Shown: positions 34,609 to 43,302 of the stretch, piece by piece
How positions within the stretch are numbered: position 1 is the stretch's first letter
Layout: each line of letters begins with the position of its first letter
From: Sorangium aterium
GTDB taxonomy: Bacteria; Myxococcota_A; Polyangia; Polyangiales; Polyangiaceae
DNA: 64,000 nucleotides
Assembly (NCBI RefSeq): GCF_028368935.1
Contig: NZ_JAQNDK010000001.1
Span: 868,001-932,000 of the forward strand
Reading direction: 5' to 3'
Position numbers and translations under genes: made by a program
Notes under the pieces: generated by a model
What the model was told of the DNA's origin: nothing
The model's database searches: none
What the model saw: only the letters and a program-made list of their open reading frames with translations

Positions 34609-36357
34609 ATGATCTCCCGGATCCCTGGGCTGCTTGTGTTCTGTCTCGGGCTCTCTTGCGCCGGCGCGGGCTGCGCCGGCGTCGGCGTCGGCGTCGGCGA
34701 CGACGCCTCGCCGCTCGACGGGCCGCCGCAAGCGGCGCCGGCGGGGAGCGGCAGCTCGTCGAGCGCGTCGGCCTCCGGGCCGGCCAGCGGCGGGTCGGCC
34801 AGCGGCGGGTCGGCCAGCACCAGCGCTGCGGTGGCGGCGTTCGCGGACGCGGTGCAGGGCGTCTGGGGCAACGGCCTCTCCGCCGAGGCGCTCACCCGCA
34901 ACGCGCTGATCACGAACCCGCGTGCCAACCCCGTCATGGTGTCCGTCCCGCTCGCGACCGACAGCTACGCCGACGCAGGCCCCTATCCCGTGCTCCAACG
35001 CCAGCTCCGCCACGAGCCCACGCGCGAGGTGATGGGCTATCTCGTCGCCTGCGCCCTCGAGGTGGGCCAGAGCGTGTCGTACACCGACACGTCGACAGGC
35101 GAGGAATTCACGTTCGACGGCAAGATCGGTATCTGCCCGGCCTGGGCCGCGGGCCCGGTGGGGGTGAAGTGCCAGCAGCTCGTCTCGGCGTGCATGCTCT
35201 CGCTCGTGAACGCCATGGGCCGCTCGATCACCGTCTCGATGCGGGGCCAGGCCTTCCCGGAGCACCGGCCGGGGCTCCTCACGCCGGCGCCCTCCGTCCG
35301 CGTGGTGACGAGCACGGAGGACGGGGACACCATTCCGAGCTTCAGGCGGTGCAGGATCGATTCCCAGGGCGCGTCGCGCAGCTGTGGATGGACGGCCGAG
35401 CACGTGGGCTCCTGCACCCCGGGATCGACCGTGTTCATCGCGACCGGCGAAGCGCCCCTGACCGACTGCGCCGACGACGCAGCGAGCGCCGTCGGGCTGC
35501 CCGCCAGCGATATGGTGCTTCGCGTCTGCAGCGGTATCCGCGGCTGCGAGGCCGGCTCACCCGATCGAATCGACTCGAGCGAGGTGCGCTGCGGCAGGCG
35601 CGCCGAGCCCGCGCTCCGCTTCGTCTGCCCTTCCAGCGCCTACTTCAGCCTCATGAGCGGCCCGCGGACGAGCGGCCGCGCCGGCCTCCCCGCGCCGGCC
35701 GGGAGCGGCGCCGCGGCGCTCCAGACGAACCGGCGCTTCAGCGTGGGGAGCCGCCCGCGCCCGAGCCCCCCGCCGCCGCCCGGCGCCATCTCCGTGGTCG
35801 AGGCGACGTTCCGCGCGGCGGTGTATCCGGCGGCGGAGGCCGACGTCTTCGGCTGGCGCGAGGGCGCGTTCTACGGGAATCTTTGGGGCAATGAGCCCCT
35901 CCATCCCCGTCTCAAGACGGGGATGAACGAGGTGAAAGAGAACGGCGAATTCAACCCTGCTCCGACCCCCGAGGAGTTCTCCGGGCAGGCCATCTATCGG
36001 CACGCCTTCGCCTGCACGGGTGAATACTGGACCGATCACGCCGCGTACGTGGCGGAACGCCTCTGCGCCGGCGCCGAGGGCGAGATGGACTGCGTCGCGA
36101 CCTCGGTCGGCGCCTGCGGCGAATCGTACGCTGTCACGAGCTGTCCGCCGCTCCACCAATGCTCCGTCGACGACGGGGGGCTCGTGGACGGCGACAGGGA
36201 CTTCCAGCAGTGCGATGGAGGCGGGGGCACATGGCCCCACCCGATCACGGTGTTTCTCAACCACCCGTCGGATGTCGTCCGGAACTCGCCGTTCTCCCCG
36301 TTCGCGCCGTTGTTGCCCGGCGGCGTGTTGTCCGGCGATGCGGCGCGCTGTCCCTGA
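34609..36357 (+). CDS. Large Cys-containing lipoprotein of unknown family
   Basis: 582 aa from ATG 34609, which starts directly with a signal peptide (MISRIPGLLVFCLGL) ending in the lipobox CAGAGC; ATG 34567 lies upstream in frame. A Ser/Gly/Ala linker (about 35-70) precedes a region rich in paired cysteines (CALEVG, GICPAWA, CQQLVSACM, CGWTAEHVGSC, VCSGIRGC, RCGRRAEP), indicating a disulfide-stabilised extracytoplasmic protein. The C-terminal third contains ATFRAAVYPAAEADVFGWRE and another Cys cluster. It lies 46 bases after the giant kinase on the same strand, so the two may be co-transcribed. No enzyme motif recognised. Confidence 0.65.
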   Translation: MISRIPGLLVFCLGLSCAGAGCAGVGVGVGDDASPLDGPPQAAPAGSGSSSSASASGPASGGSASGGSASTSAAVAAFADAVQGVWGNGLSAEALTRNALITNPRANPVMVSVPLATDSYADAGPYPVLQRQLRHEPTREVMGYLVACALEVGQSVSYTDTSTGEEFTFDGKIGICPAWAAGPVGVKCQQLVSACMLSLVNAMGRSITVSMRGQAFPEHRPGLLTPAPSVRVVTSTEDGDTIPSFRRCRIDSQGASRSCGWTAEHVGSCTPGSTVFIATGEAPLTDCADDAASAVGLPASDMVLRVCSGIRGCEAGSPDRIDSSEVRCGRRAEPALRFVCPSSAYFSLMSGPRTSGRAGLPAPAGSGAAALQTNRRFSVGSRPRPSPPPPPGAISVVEATFRAAVYPAAEADVFGWREGAFYGNLWGNEPLHPRLKTGMNEVKENGEFNPAPTPEEFSGQAIYRHAFACTGEYWTDHAAYVAERLCAGAEGEMDCVATSVGACGESYAVTSCPPLHQCSVDDGGLVDGDRDFQQCDGGGGTWPHPITVFLNHPSDVVRNSPFSPFAPLLPGGVLSGDAARCP

Positions 36358-36372
36358 GCGGCGGCCGTGCGC

Positions 36373-37806
36373 TCACCCGCCCCTGTAGTCGCCTGGCTCG
36401 ATGCCATAGCGGGCGATCCACCGGTGGATCTGCGTCCTCCCCTTGCCCATCGCCCGCGCCACCGCGCTGACGTTCCCGCGGTGCTCGCGGAAGAGGCGGA
36501 TCAGCGCCTCCCGCCGGCGGTCCTCCTCGTCGGAGCGCTGCGGCTCGCCGGGCTGGGGGGCCTCGGGCTTCGGGGCCTCGGGCGCGGGGCCGCCGCGCGG
36601 GAGGACCGCGGGCGGCGGCAGGTGATCGAGCTCCACCCGCCCGCCGCCCGCGAGCACGATCGCGGTCGCCAGGCACTTCTCCAGCTCGCGGACGTTGAGC
36701 CGCCACTCGCGCAGGAGGAGCGCGCGCGCCGCCTCGCAGCCGAGCGAGATCGACGCGGCCCGGTCCGGGGCGGCGCGGCGGAGCAGCGCGGCGATGAGCA
36801 GGCCGAGGTCCTCCCGGCGCCTGCGCAGGGGCGGCAGCTCGAGCACGAAGCCCGAGAGGCGCGCGAAGAGATCGCCCCGGAAGTCGCCGCGCTCCACCAT
36901 CGCCGGGAGGTCCCGGTGCGTGGCCACGACCACGCGGAGGTCGACCTTCACGGGGCGCGTCGCGCCCACCGCGACGACCTCCGACTCCTGCAGCACGCGC
37001 AGGAACGCGGTCTGCGACGCCGCGGGCAGGTCGCCGATCTCGTCGAGGAAGAGGGTGCCGCGGTCGGCCGCGCGGATGAGCCCGGGCCGGTCCTCGGCCG
37101 CGCCGGAGAAGGCGCCCTTCTTGTGGCCGAACAGCTCGGACTCGATGAGGCTCTCGGGCAGCGCGCCGCAGTTGATGGCGACGAACGGGCCGGGCCGCCC
37201 CGAGAGCGCGTGGACGGCGCGCGCGACGACCTCCTTGCCGGTGCCGCTCTCGCCCTGGAGGACGACGGGGATCGGCGCGGGCGCGACGGCCCGGAGGGAG
37301 GCAAAGCGCTCGGACAGCTCGGGGGAGAAGGTGGCGAGGCCGAACGGCTGATCCGCCGCCTGGGTCGCGCCGCCCGCAGGCTCGTCGGGCGCGGCGGCCT
37401 CGCGGAACAGGAAGAACGTGTGGCCGAGCTCGATCAGGTCCCCTTCGGCCAGGAGCGCGCTCCGCTGCGGCACGCCGTTCACGAACGTGCCGTTCGTCGA
37501 GCCGAGATCCTCCAGGCGGAGCCGGCCGCCCTCGCGCGTGATCCGCGCGTGCCGCGACGACACCCAGCCGTCCTCGAGGCGCACGTCGAGGATCGCCCGA
37601 TCGCCCTCGATCCGCCGGCCGATCGAGCGCGCAGGGCCCCGCCCGAACGCGACCTCGTCGACCCCGTCGAGCGCGAGCCGCGCGGGCGGATCCATCGGCC
37701 GCTGGCACTGCAGCACGAGGAAGAGGAACGGCCGAGGCTCGTGACCAGCGTCGGCGCGCCGCCGGGTGCGGACCAGCGTCGTCGGATCCTCCCGCGCGGC
37801 GCTCAT
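36373..37806 (-). CDS. FHA-domain sigma54-dependent transcriptional activator
   Basis: 477 aa. FHA domain about residues 45-130 with the phosphothreonine-binding signature (SSRHARI, LEDLGSTNGTFVNG). The AAA+ domain about 160-390 has Walker A GESGTGKE (about 186-193), the sigma54-contacting loop as GAFSGA (Ser for the usual Thr, about 232), Walker B LFLDEIGDLP and RDLFARLSGFVLELPPLR. A Pro-rich linker precedes a Fis-type helix-turn-helix (GNVSAVARAMGKGRTQIHRW, about 440-465). FHA-type activators are typical of myxobacteria and respond to Ser/Thr kinases, making the kinases at 28810 and 30324 attractive partners. Convergent with the preceding lipoprotein. Confidence 0.95.
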   Translation of the reverse strand: MSAAREDPTTLVRTRRRADAGHEPRPFLFLVLQCQRPMDPPARLALDGVDEVAFGRGPARSIGRRIEGDRAILDVRLEDGWVSSRHARITREGGRLRLEDLGSTNGTFVNGVPQRSALLAEGDLIELGHTFFLFREAAAPDEPAGGATQAADQPFGLATFSPELSERFASLRAVAPAPIPVVLQGESGTGKEVVARAVHALSGRPGPFVAINCGALPESLIESELFGHKKGAFSGAAEDRPGLIRAADRGTLFLDEIGDLPAASQTAFLRVLQESEVVAVGATRPVKVDLRVVVATHRDLPAMVERGDFRGDLFARLSGFVLELPPLRRRREDLGLLIAALLRRAAPDRAASISLGCEAARALLLREWRLNVRELEKCLATAIVLAGGGRVELDHLPPPAVLPRGGPAPEAPKPEAPQPGEPQRSDEEDRRREALIRLFREHRGNVSAVARAMGKGRTQIHRWIARYGIEPGDYRGG

Positions 37807-37928
37807 CCTGCCCCTCTCCTCCCCCGGGCGGGCGCGCGCGGAGGAGGCGCCGGGATGTCGAGCTGGGCCTTCATGCTGCGGGCGTACGATCTATCACGCC
37901 CGCCGACCTGAAGCGCGCCGCGCGGCGA

Positions 37929-39050
37929 TCAGCGATAGGGCCCGCGCGGCTCGGGGGCCGCGAGCGCGGAGACGATCGCGATCGCGCGCTCGATCCGGTC
38001 GCGCCGCGTCTCGAGGTGGCCGAAGACGAGCGTGACCGCGGCGTCATCGCCCGTGACCGACGCCGGGCGGAGCGCGGCGATCTCGCGCCGCAGCTCGTCG
38101 CCGAGGCGCTGAGCCACCCGGTCGGGCGCTTCCGCCAGGAGCTCGTAGGCCCGCGGCAGCGCGTCGTCGCCGGACGGATCGAGCGCGCCCCGGGGCGGGC
38201 CGCGCCTGGGCCGGCGCCTCAGGGTGAAACGTTCTGAAGGCGACGCGGCGCGGGCCGCGCGGACGCGGGTGCCGAACGCGCCCTTCCCCCCTACCCGGCC
38301 GAACTCGACGGTGAAGAGCCTCCCGCGGTGCTCGAGCTCGATGGTCATCCCGCCCGCGGACGAGGCGGTGCCCGCGCCGGACAGGAGGCGCCCGCCGAGC
38401 CCCTGCGAGAGCGCCCGCAGCTCCTTGGTGAGCCCGCGGCCGCGGTCCGCGACGAGCGCGGCGGCGCGGATGGCGCTCGCGAGCTTCTCCGCGTCGTCCT
38501 CCAGCCCGGCGCGGACGGCGGTGAGCCGGTGCGACTCGAGCGTGACCTGGTAGTCGGCGGCCGCGCGGAGCGCCTCGCGCAGCGGCGCCGTGAGCCACCA
38601 GCGCGCGAGCGCCGGGATGCTGGCCTTGACGACGAAGGCGCCGTCCAGCGCCGGATCGCCGACGTCCACCTGCCGCGCCCGGAATGCCCCGCCGCTCCCC
38701 CGGCGCAGCCGCTGCTCGTGGACGCGGAGCCTGAGGCCCGACGGGTTCCGCGCCGTGCCGGTGATGCGGGTGTGGTAGCGCGCGACGGACACGTCGTCGT
38801 GATCGATGTCGTGGTCGACGAGCAGCGAGACGTTCTCACACACCACGGAGATCTGCATCCGTGGGTCTCCCTGCGGATCCGGCCCTGACGTGAACTTGCC
38901 GCCGACCAGGGCCGCGGCGCGCTGCCAGCTCGGCCGGGCGAGCCGCCAGCGGGCCTCCGCGGCCCGCTTCGCCTCCTGCCGCGCTTCCGCGAAGCACCTC
39001 ACGAGCCCCGTGATTCCGGAGAGGATCATCAGGACAACGATCGGCTCCAT
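37929..39050 (-). CDS. Membrane-anchored hypothetical protein
   Basis: 373 aa from ATG 39050; an N-terminal hydrophobic helix (MEPIVVLMILSGITGLV) anchors it. The rest is a cytoplasmic-looking alpha/beta protein with charged helices (RCFAEARQEAKRAAEARWRL, DDAEKLASAIRAAALVADRG) and strands (MQISVVCENVSLLVDHDIDH, MTIELEHRGRLFTVEFGRVG). No catalytic motif or known domain recognised. An extension upstream to 39626 would lack coding character. Confidence 0.6.
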   Translation of the reverse strand: MEPIVVLMILSGITGLVRCFAEARQEAKRAAEARWRLARPSWQRAAALVGGKFTSGPDPQGDPRMQISVVCENVSLLVDHDIDHDDVSVARYHTRITGTARNPSGLRLRVHEQRLRRGSGGAFRARQVDVGDPALDGAFVVKASIPALARWWLTAPLREALRAAADYQVTLESHRLTAVRAGLEDDAEKLASAIRAAALVADRGRGLTKELRALSQGLGGRLLSGAGTASSAGGMTIELEHRGRLFTVEFGRVGGKGAFGTRVRAARAASPSERFTLRRRPRRGPPRGALDPSGDDALPRAYELLAEAPDRVAQRLGDELRREIAALRPASVTGDDAAVTLVFGHLETRRDRIERAIAIVSALAAPEPRGPYR

Positions 39051-39415
39051 CCTCCGCGATCCTACCCTCCCCGCCCGGGGCGCGCCCGGGCGTGGCGGCG
39101 AGCACAGCCGCTGGCAGCGCGGCCGTCCCCGGGCAGAGCGCGTGGCGCAGCTCGCGTTGGTCGGGGGATGAGGAAGTCCAATGCAGGAAGGGAGAGGAAG
39201 TCCAGTGTGGGATAAGGAAGTCCAGTGTGGAGAGGAGAAAGAAGGCCCAACTCCTCCGGAGATGTCAAGTCCCAACTGCGAGAGCTGCCCTGGGCCGACA
39301 GAACATGATGCCGCGCAATCCGGCCTCTCTGAAAAAGTAACACCATATCGACAACTTACCCATGAATCGACGGGCCAGCCTTCACTCAACAGCCTTCTTG
39401 GATTGACATCCTGGT

Positions 39416-39429
39416 TGTGAGCGTTCACA
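39416..39429. promoter_or_regulatory. TGTGA-GCGT-TCACA palindrome (copy 1 of 5)
   Basis: A perfect 5-bp inverted repeat with four-base spacer, about 290 bases upstream of the GH10 xylanase start. The same motif recurs at 47889, 48195, 57887 and 59843, always in intergenic DNA of the polysaccharide-degradation locus. Confidence 0.5.
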
Positions 39430-39662
39430 TTGATGCCCGTCGGTATTCTTTTGCTTCGCTTCGAAAGGGCGGTCATGCGCACCGAGACCTTCGTCAGCCG
39501 ATCGATCTCGGCATCGGTTGGGTTCGCTCGGTCATCGTGTTGGTGAGCCCGCGAACGTCGCGGTCGCGCCTCAGCAGCGCTGGGCGCGAGGTCTCGTCTC
39601 CACGGCGACCCGCACGCCCGCCCCATGAAGAAGCGACATCATAGTAACAACTTATGGTTGCG

Positions 39663-39707
39663 CCCAAGGGGCCGCTTCACGCCACGGCCTACGACATGCC
39701 CCTTGGG
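39663..39707. promoter_or_regulatory. Inverted repeat in the xylanase leader
   Basis: CCCAAGGGG (39663-39671) and CCCCTTGGG (39699-39707) are exact inverse copies, 27 bases apart, immediately before the ribosome site AGGAGA (39711-39716) of the xylanase. It could fold in the mRNA leader or be an operator. Inferred from symmetry. Confidence 0.4.
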
Positions 39708-39721
39708 TACAGGAGAACCTC

Positions 39722-41230
39722 ATGAGAATGCGATTTGAACGATGGCCCCTGCTAGCCACGCTCGCGCTCGGCGCCTGCATCTCCGCCGAGCCGATCGACG
39801 AAGACGGCTACGAGCTCGACGATCTCGCCGAAGGCATCACCATCGATACCGCGGCGACCTACACGATCACGGGCGTCCAGAGCGGAAAATGCGTCGAAGT
39901 GGCTGGAGGCAGCACCGCTGACGCAGCGGCCCTGCAGATCGCCAGCTGCAACGGCTCGACGCGCCAGCAGTTCCGCATGGAATCGGCAGGCGGCGGCTAC
40001 TATCGCATCCGCAACGTCAACAGCAACCGTTGCATGGACGTCGCCGGCGCCTCCACGAGCGACGGCGCCCGCATCCAGCAATACTCCTGCTGGACCGGGG
40101 AAAACCAGCAGTGGTCGTTCACCGACGTCTCCAGCGGCGTCGTGCGCCTCACCGCACGCAACAGCGGCAAGTCCCTCGACGTCTACGGACGCGGCACCGC
40201 CGACGGCACCGCCTTGGTCCAATGGGCGTCGAACGGCGGGACCAACCAGCAGTTCCGGATCACACCGGTGGGCTCGGGCAGCAGCAGCAGCAGCGGCACC
40301 GGCGGCAGCGGCGGCACCGGCGGCAGCGGGGGCGCCGGCGGCAGCGGCGGAGCCGGAGGAGGAGGCGGCGGCGGCAAGTTCGTCGGTAACATCACCACCG
40401 GCGGGCAGGTGCGATCGGATCTGTCCCGATACTGGAACCAGATCAGCCCGGAGAACGAGGGCAAGTGGGGCTCCGTCGAGCCCACGCGGGACGTCATGAA
40501 CTGGGCCGGCATGGACCGGGTCCGCGATTACGCTCGTCAGAAGGGCATTCCCTACAAGGGCCACACGCTGATCTGGGGCGCCCAGCAGCCGAGCTGGATT
40601 GGCGGTCTGTCGCAGAGCGAGCAGCGCGCCGAGGTAGAAGAGTGGATCCAGGCGTTCTGCCAGCGCTACCCGGACGTCGCCATCATCGACGTCGTGAACG
40701 AGCCGCCCCCGCACACCACGCCGGTGTACATGAACGCCCTCGGCGGCGCGGGCTCGAGCGGCTACGACTGGATCGTGCAAGCGTTCAAGTGGGCGCGGCA
40801 GTACTGCCCGAACGCCAAGCTGCTGCTCAACGACTACAACAACATCGAGTACAGCGGCGACAACCAGAACACGCTCAACATCGTGAATCGGATCCGGGCG
40901 GCAGGGGCTCCCATCGATGGCATCGGAGCTCAAGCTCACGACGCGCACAAGCTCAACACCAGCACCGTCAAGGGCTTCCTCGACAAACTCGCCGGCACCG
41001 GTCTACCGGTCTACATCACCGAGTACGACATCAACCTGGCGAACGACACGCAGCAGCTCAACGTGATGCAGAGCCAGTTCCCCATGTTCTACGACCATCC
41101 GAGCGTGAAAGGCATCACGCTGTGGGGGTACATCAGCGGCCAAACGTGGGTGACCAACTCAGGGCTCATGAGCAGCAGCGGCCAGATGCGGCCCGCCATG
41201 TCCTGGCTCATGAGCTACCTGGGACGCTGA
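39722..41230 (+). CDS. GH10 endo-1,4-beta-xylanase with N-terminal ricin-type CBM13, lipoprotein
   Basis: 502 aa, ATG 39722 with AGGAGA upstream. Lipobox LALGAC (Cys about 19). A CBM13/ricin-B module spans about residues 42-182, with three sub-repeats marked by QQF, QQW and QQF (for example NQQWSF). A Gly/Ser linker (about 183-215) is followed by the GH10 barrel: NQISPENEGKWGSVEP, GHTLIWGAQQPSW, the acid/base in VVNEPPPH (Glu 327) and the nucleophile in YITEYDI (Glu 434), then GITLWGY. Both catalytic glutamates are present. It cleaves xylan backbone at the cell surface. The barrel starts slightly short of the canonical N-terminus, as in the second GH10 at 54225. Its CBM13 is almost identical to that of the next gene. 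Confidence 0.95.
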   Translation: MRMRFERWPLLATLALGACISAEPIDEDGYELDDLAEGITIDTAATYTITGVQSGKCVEVAGGSTADAAALQIASCNGSTRQQFRMESAGGGYYRIRNVNSNRCMDVAGASTSDGARIQQYSCWTGENQQWSFTDVSSGVVRLTARNSGKSLDVYGRGTADGTALVQWASNGGTNQQFRITPVGSGSSSSSGTGGSGGTGGSGGAGGSGGAGGGGGGGKFVGNITTGGQVRSDLSRYWNQISPENEGKWGSVEPTRDVMNWAGMDRVRDYARQKGIPYKGHTLIWGAQQPSWIGGLSQSEQRAEVEEWIQAFCQRYPDVAIIDVVNEPPPHTTPVYMNALGGAGSSGYDWIVQAFKWARQYCPNAKLLLNDYNNIEYSGDNQNTLNIVNRIRAAGAPIDGIGAQAHDAHKLNTSTVKGFLDKLAGTGLPVYITEYDINLANDTQQLNVMQSQFPMFYDHPSVKGITLWGYISGQTWVTNSGLMSSSGQMRPAMSWLMSYLGR

Positions 41231-41415
41231 CGCTGAGCGCGCTGACGCGCGGTTCACGGAGCTCCGCGCGCCCTGGGATCGCTGCGCAGGCTCGTCCGCT
41301 CGGTCGCGGGTCGACGGAGTCGACCCGTAGGGCCAGAGCTTGCGCAGCCGATCCCGGGTGCCTTCCAACGTGTCTTACCTCCCGCTTCGTATACCTTTGA
41401 ACAGAGGGGATGATG

Positions 41416-43023
41416 ATGAGAATCCGATTCAGGCGATGGCCGCTGCTCGCGACGCTCGCCGCCACGGCCGCGTGCGTCTCCGCCGAGCCGATCGATGAAG
41501 ACGGTCACGAGTTCGACGCCCTGGCCGAAGGCGTCACCATCGATACCGCGGCGACCTACACGCTCACCGGCGTCCAGAGCGGAAAATGCGTCGAAGTGGC
41601 TGGAGGCAGCACCGCTGACGCAGCGGCCCTGCAGATCGCCAGCTGCAACGGCTCGACGCGCCAACAGTTCCGCATGGAATCAGCAGGCGGCGGCTACTAT
41701 CGCATCCGCAACGTCAACAGCAACCGTTGCATGGACGTCGCCGGCGCCTCCACAAGCGACGGCGCCCGCATCCAGCAATACTCCTGCTGGACCGGGGAAA
41801 ACCAGCAGTGGTCGTTCACCGACGTCTCCAGCGGCGTCGTGCGCCTCACCGCACGCAACAGCGGCAAGTCCCTGGACGTCTACGGACGCGGCACCGCCGA
41901 CGGCACCGCCTTGGTTCAGTGGGCATCGAACGGCGGGACCAACCAGCAGTTCCGGATCACACCCGTGAGCTCGGGCAGCAGCAGCAGCAGCAGCAGCGGC
42001 GGCGGCACCGGCGGAGCCGGCGGCAGCGGCGGAACCGGCGGAACCGGCGGCAGCGGCGGCAGCGGGGGCGGCGAAGGTTGCGGCTTGCCGACCACCTTCC
42101 GCTGGCAGTCGAGCGGCATGCTGGTGAGCCCGAAGTCCGACGCGACTCACAATATCGTGTCCATCAAAGATCCGACGGTCTCCTTCTTCAACGACCGATG
42201 GCACATCTACGCCACCACGGCGAACACCGCCGGGAACTGGCAGATGACTTATCTGAACTTCACCGACTGGTCCCAGGCCGCATCCGCGCCGCAATACTAC
42301 ATGGATCGCACGCCCGGCTTCAGCGGCTATCGGTGCGCGCCGCAGATGTTCTTCTTCAGGCCTCAGAACAAGTGGTACCTCATCTATCAATCGCAGCCGC
42401 CGCAGTTCTCCACGACCAGCGACCCGAGCCGCCCGGACAGCTGGACCAGACCCCAGAACTTCTTCGCGTCCACGCCCGCTGGCATGCCCAGCCTGCCCAT
42501 CGATTACTGGGCGATCTGCGACAGCGCCAATTGTTACCTCTTCTTCACCGGCGACGACGGTCGGATGTACCGCAGCCAGACCACCCTGCAGAATTTCCCG
42601 AACGGGTTCGGCCCGGTCTCGGTCGCCCTTCAGGACTCGAATCGTAACAATCTGTTCGAGGGGAGCTCCACGTACAAGATCAAGGGCATGAACAAGTACT
42701 TGACCGTGATCGAGGCCATCGGCCCGACGGGCGCCAGGTTCTATCGCTCGTTCACCGCGGATCGCCTCGACGGCGCGTGGACCCCGCTCGCGCACACCTG
42801 GAACGCGCCGTTCGCAGGTCAAAACAACGTGACCTACGCGTCAGGCGTGGCTGACTGGAGCGACGACGTCAGCCATGGCGAGCTGGTGCGCGATGGCAAC
42901 GACGAAACCGCGACGCTCGACACCTGCAATCTGCAGTTCCTGTATCAAGGACGCAACCCGAGCTCGGGCGGCGAATACTCGCAGCTCCCGTACCGCCTCG
43001 GCCTGTTGAAGGCAGTTCGCTAG
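41416..43023 (+). CDS. GH62 alpha-L-arabinofuranosidase with N-terminal CBM13, lipoprotein
   Basis: 535 aa. Of three tandem ATGs (41410, 41413, 41416) the last matches the start of the neighbouring xylanase (MRIRFRRWPLL). Lipobox ATAAC. CBM13 about residues 40-182, linker to about 215, then GH62: TFRWQSSGMLVSPKSD, SIKDPTVSFFNDRWHIYATT (Asp base), MDRTPGFSGYRCAPQMFFFR, WYLIYQSQPPQFST, the IDYWAICD segment, and NLFEGSSTYKI with the likely acid Glu. GH62 removes arabinose side chains from arabinoxylan, assisting the GH10 enzyme upstream. A 15-bp hairpin follows eight bases after the stop. Confidence 0.94.
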   Translation: MRIRFRRWPLLATLAATAACVSAEPIDEDGHEFDALAEGVTIDTAATYTLTGVQSGKCVEVAGGSTADAAALQIASCNGSTRQQFRMESAGGGYYRIRNVNSNRCMDVAGASTSDGARIQQYSCWTGENQQWSFTDVSSGVVRLTARNSGKSLDVYGRGTADGTALVQWASNGGTNQQFRITPVSSGSSSSSSSGGGTGGAGGSGGTGGTGGSGGSGGGEGCGLPTTFRWQSSGMLVSPKSDATHNIVSIKDPTVSFFNDRWHIYATTANTAGNWQMTYLNFTDWSQAASAPQYYMDRTPGFSGYRCAPQMFFFRPQNKWYLIYQSQPPQFSTTSDPSRPDSWTRPQNFFASTPAGMPSLPIDYWAICDSANCYLFFTGDDGRMYRSQTTLQNFPNGFGPVSVALQDSNRNNLFEGSSTYKIKGMNKYLTVIEAIGPTGARFYRSFTADRLDGAWTPLAHTWNAPFAGQNNVTYASGVADWSDDVSHGELVRDGNDETATLDTCNLQFLYQGRNPSSGGEYSQLPYRLGLLKAVR

Positions 43024-43030
43024 CGGGCCG

Positions 43031-43063
43031 AACCTGTTGGAGCTCATCGAGCTCCAACAGGTT
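43031..43063 (+). terminator. Hairpin after the GH62 gene
   Basis: A perfect 15-bp inverted repeat (43031-43045 and 43049-43063, three-base loop) starting seven bases after the GH62 stop codon. There is no T tract, so it may act with Rho or as a 3' stabiliser. The following 43064-43302 shows no gene. Confidence 0.75.
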
Positions 43064-43302
43064 GCTCCGCCTCCTCGATCAGCTTGCTGGGCCGCCTCGA
43101 GGTTCTGGCTCGCCGCTGCGCGCCGGGTGTCGAACAGGTCTCTCCTGGCGCCCAGGGTGCGCGCGGTGTCCTCGACGCGGTGTGGGCGAGCGCGTGCTCA
43201 ACAGCTGTCCGCAGCCGGAGCACGGCGCGTCCCGGGCCGCACTGCACCTCAGGACGCCGACGAGATCATGGGCCGAGCGAGGCCGTCGGGCCCCGACGCG
43301 CC

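Larger units (their letters stand above)
39051..39721. other. Intergenic region with short direct repeats, upstream of xylanase
   Basis: No gene. Three near-identical copies of AGGAAGTCCAGTGTGG lie at about 39170-39240, spaced roughly 25-30 bases apart. A TGTGA-N4-TCACA palindrome sits at 39416-39429 and an inverted repeat at 39663-39707. It is probably the long regulatory region of the GH10 xylanase gene. Confidence 0.5.

Noticed and set aside
31359-34937. 1192-codon open frame antisense to the giant kinase
   Set aside because: Same GC effect; the plus strand encodes intact kinase, ATPase and TPR motifs.
43064-43302. Weakly protein-like minus-strand frame after the GH62 hairpin
   Set aside because: No start, no recognisable motif and interrupted frames; treated as spacer.
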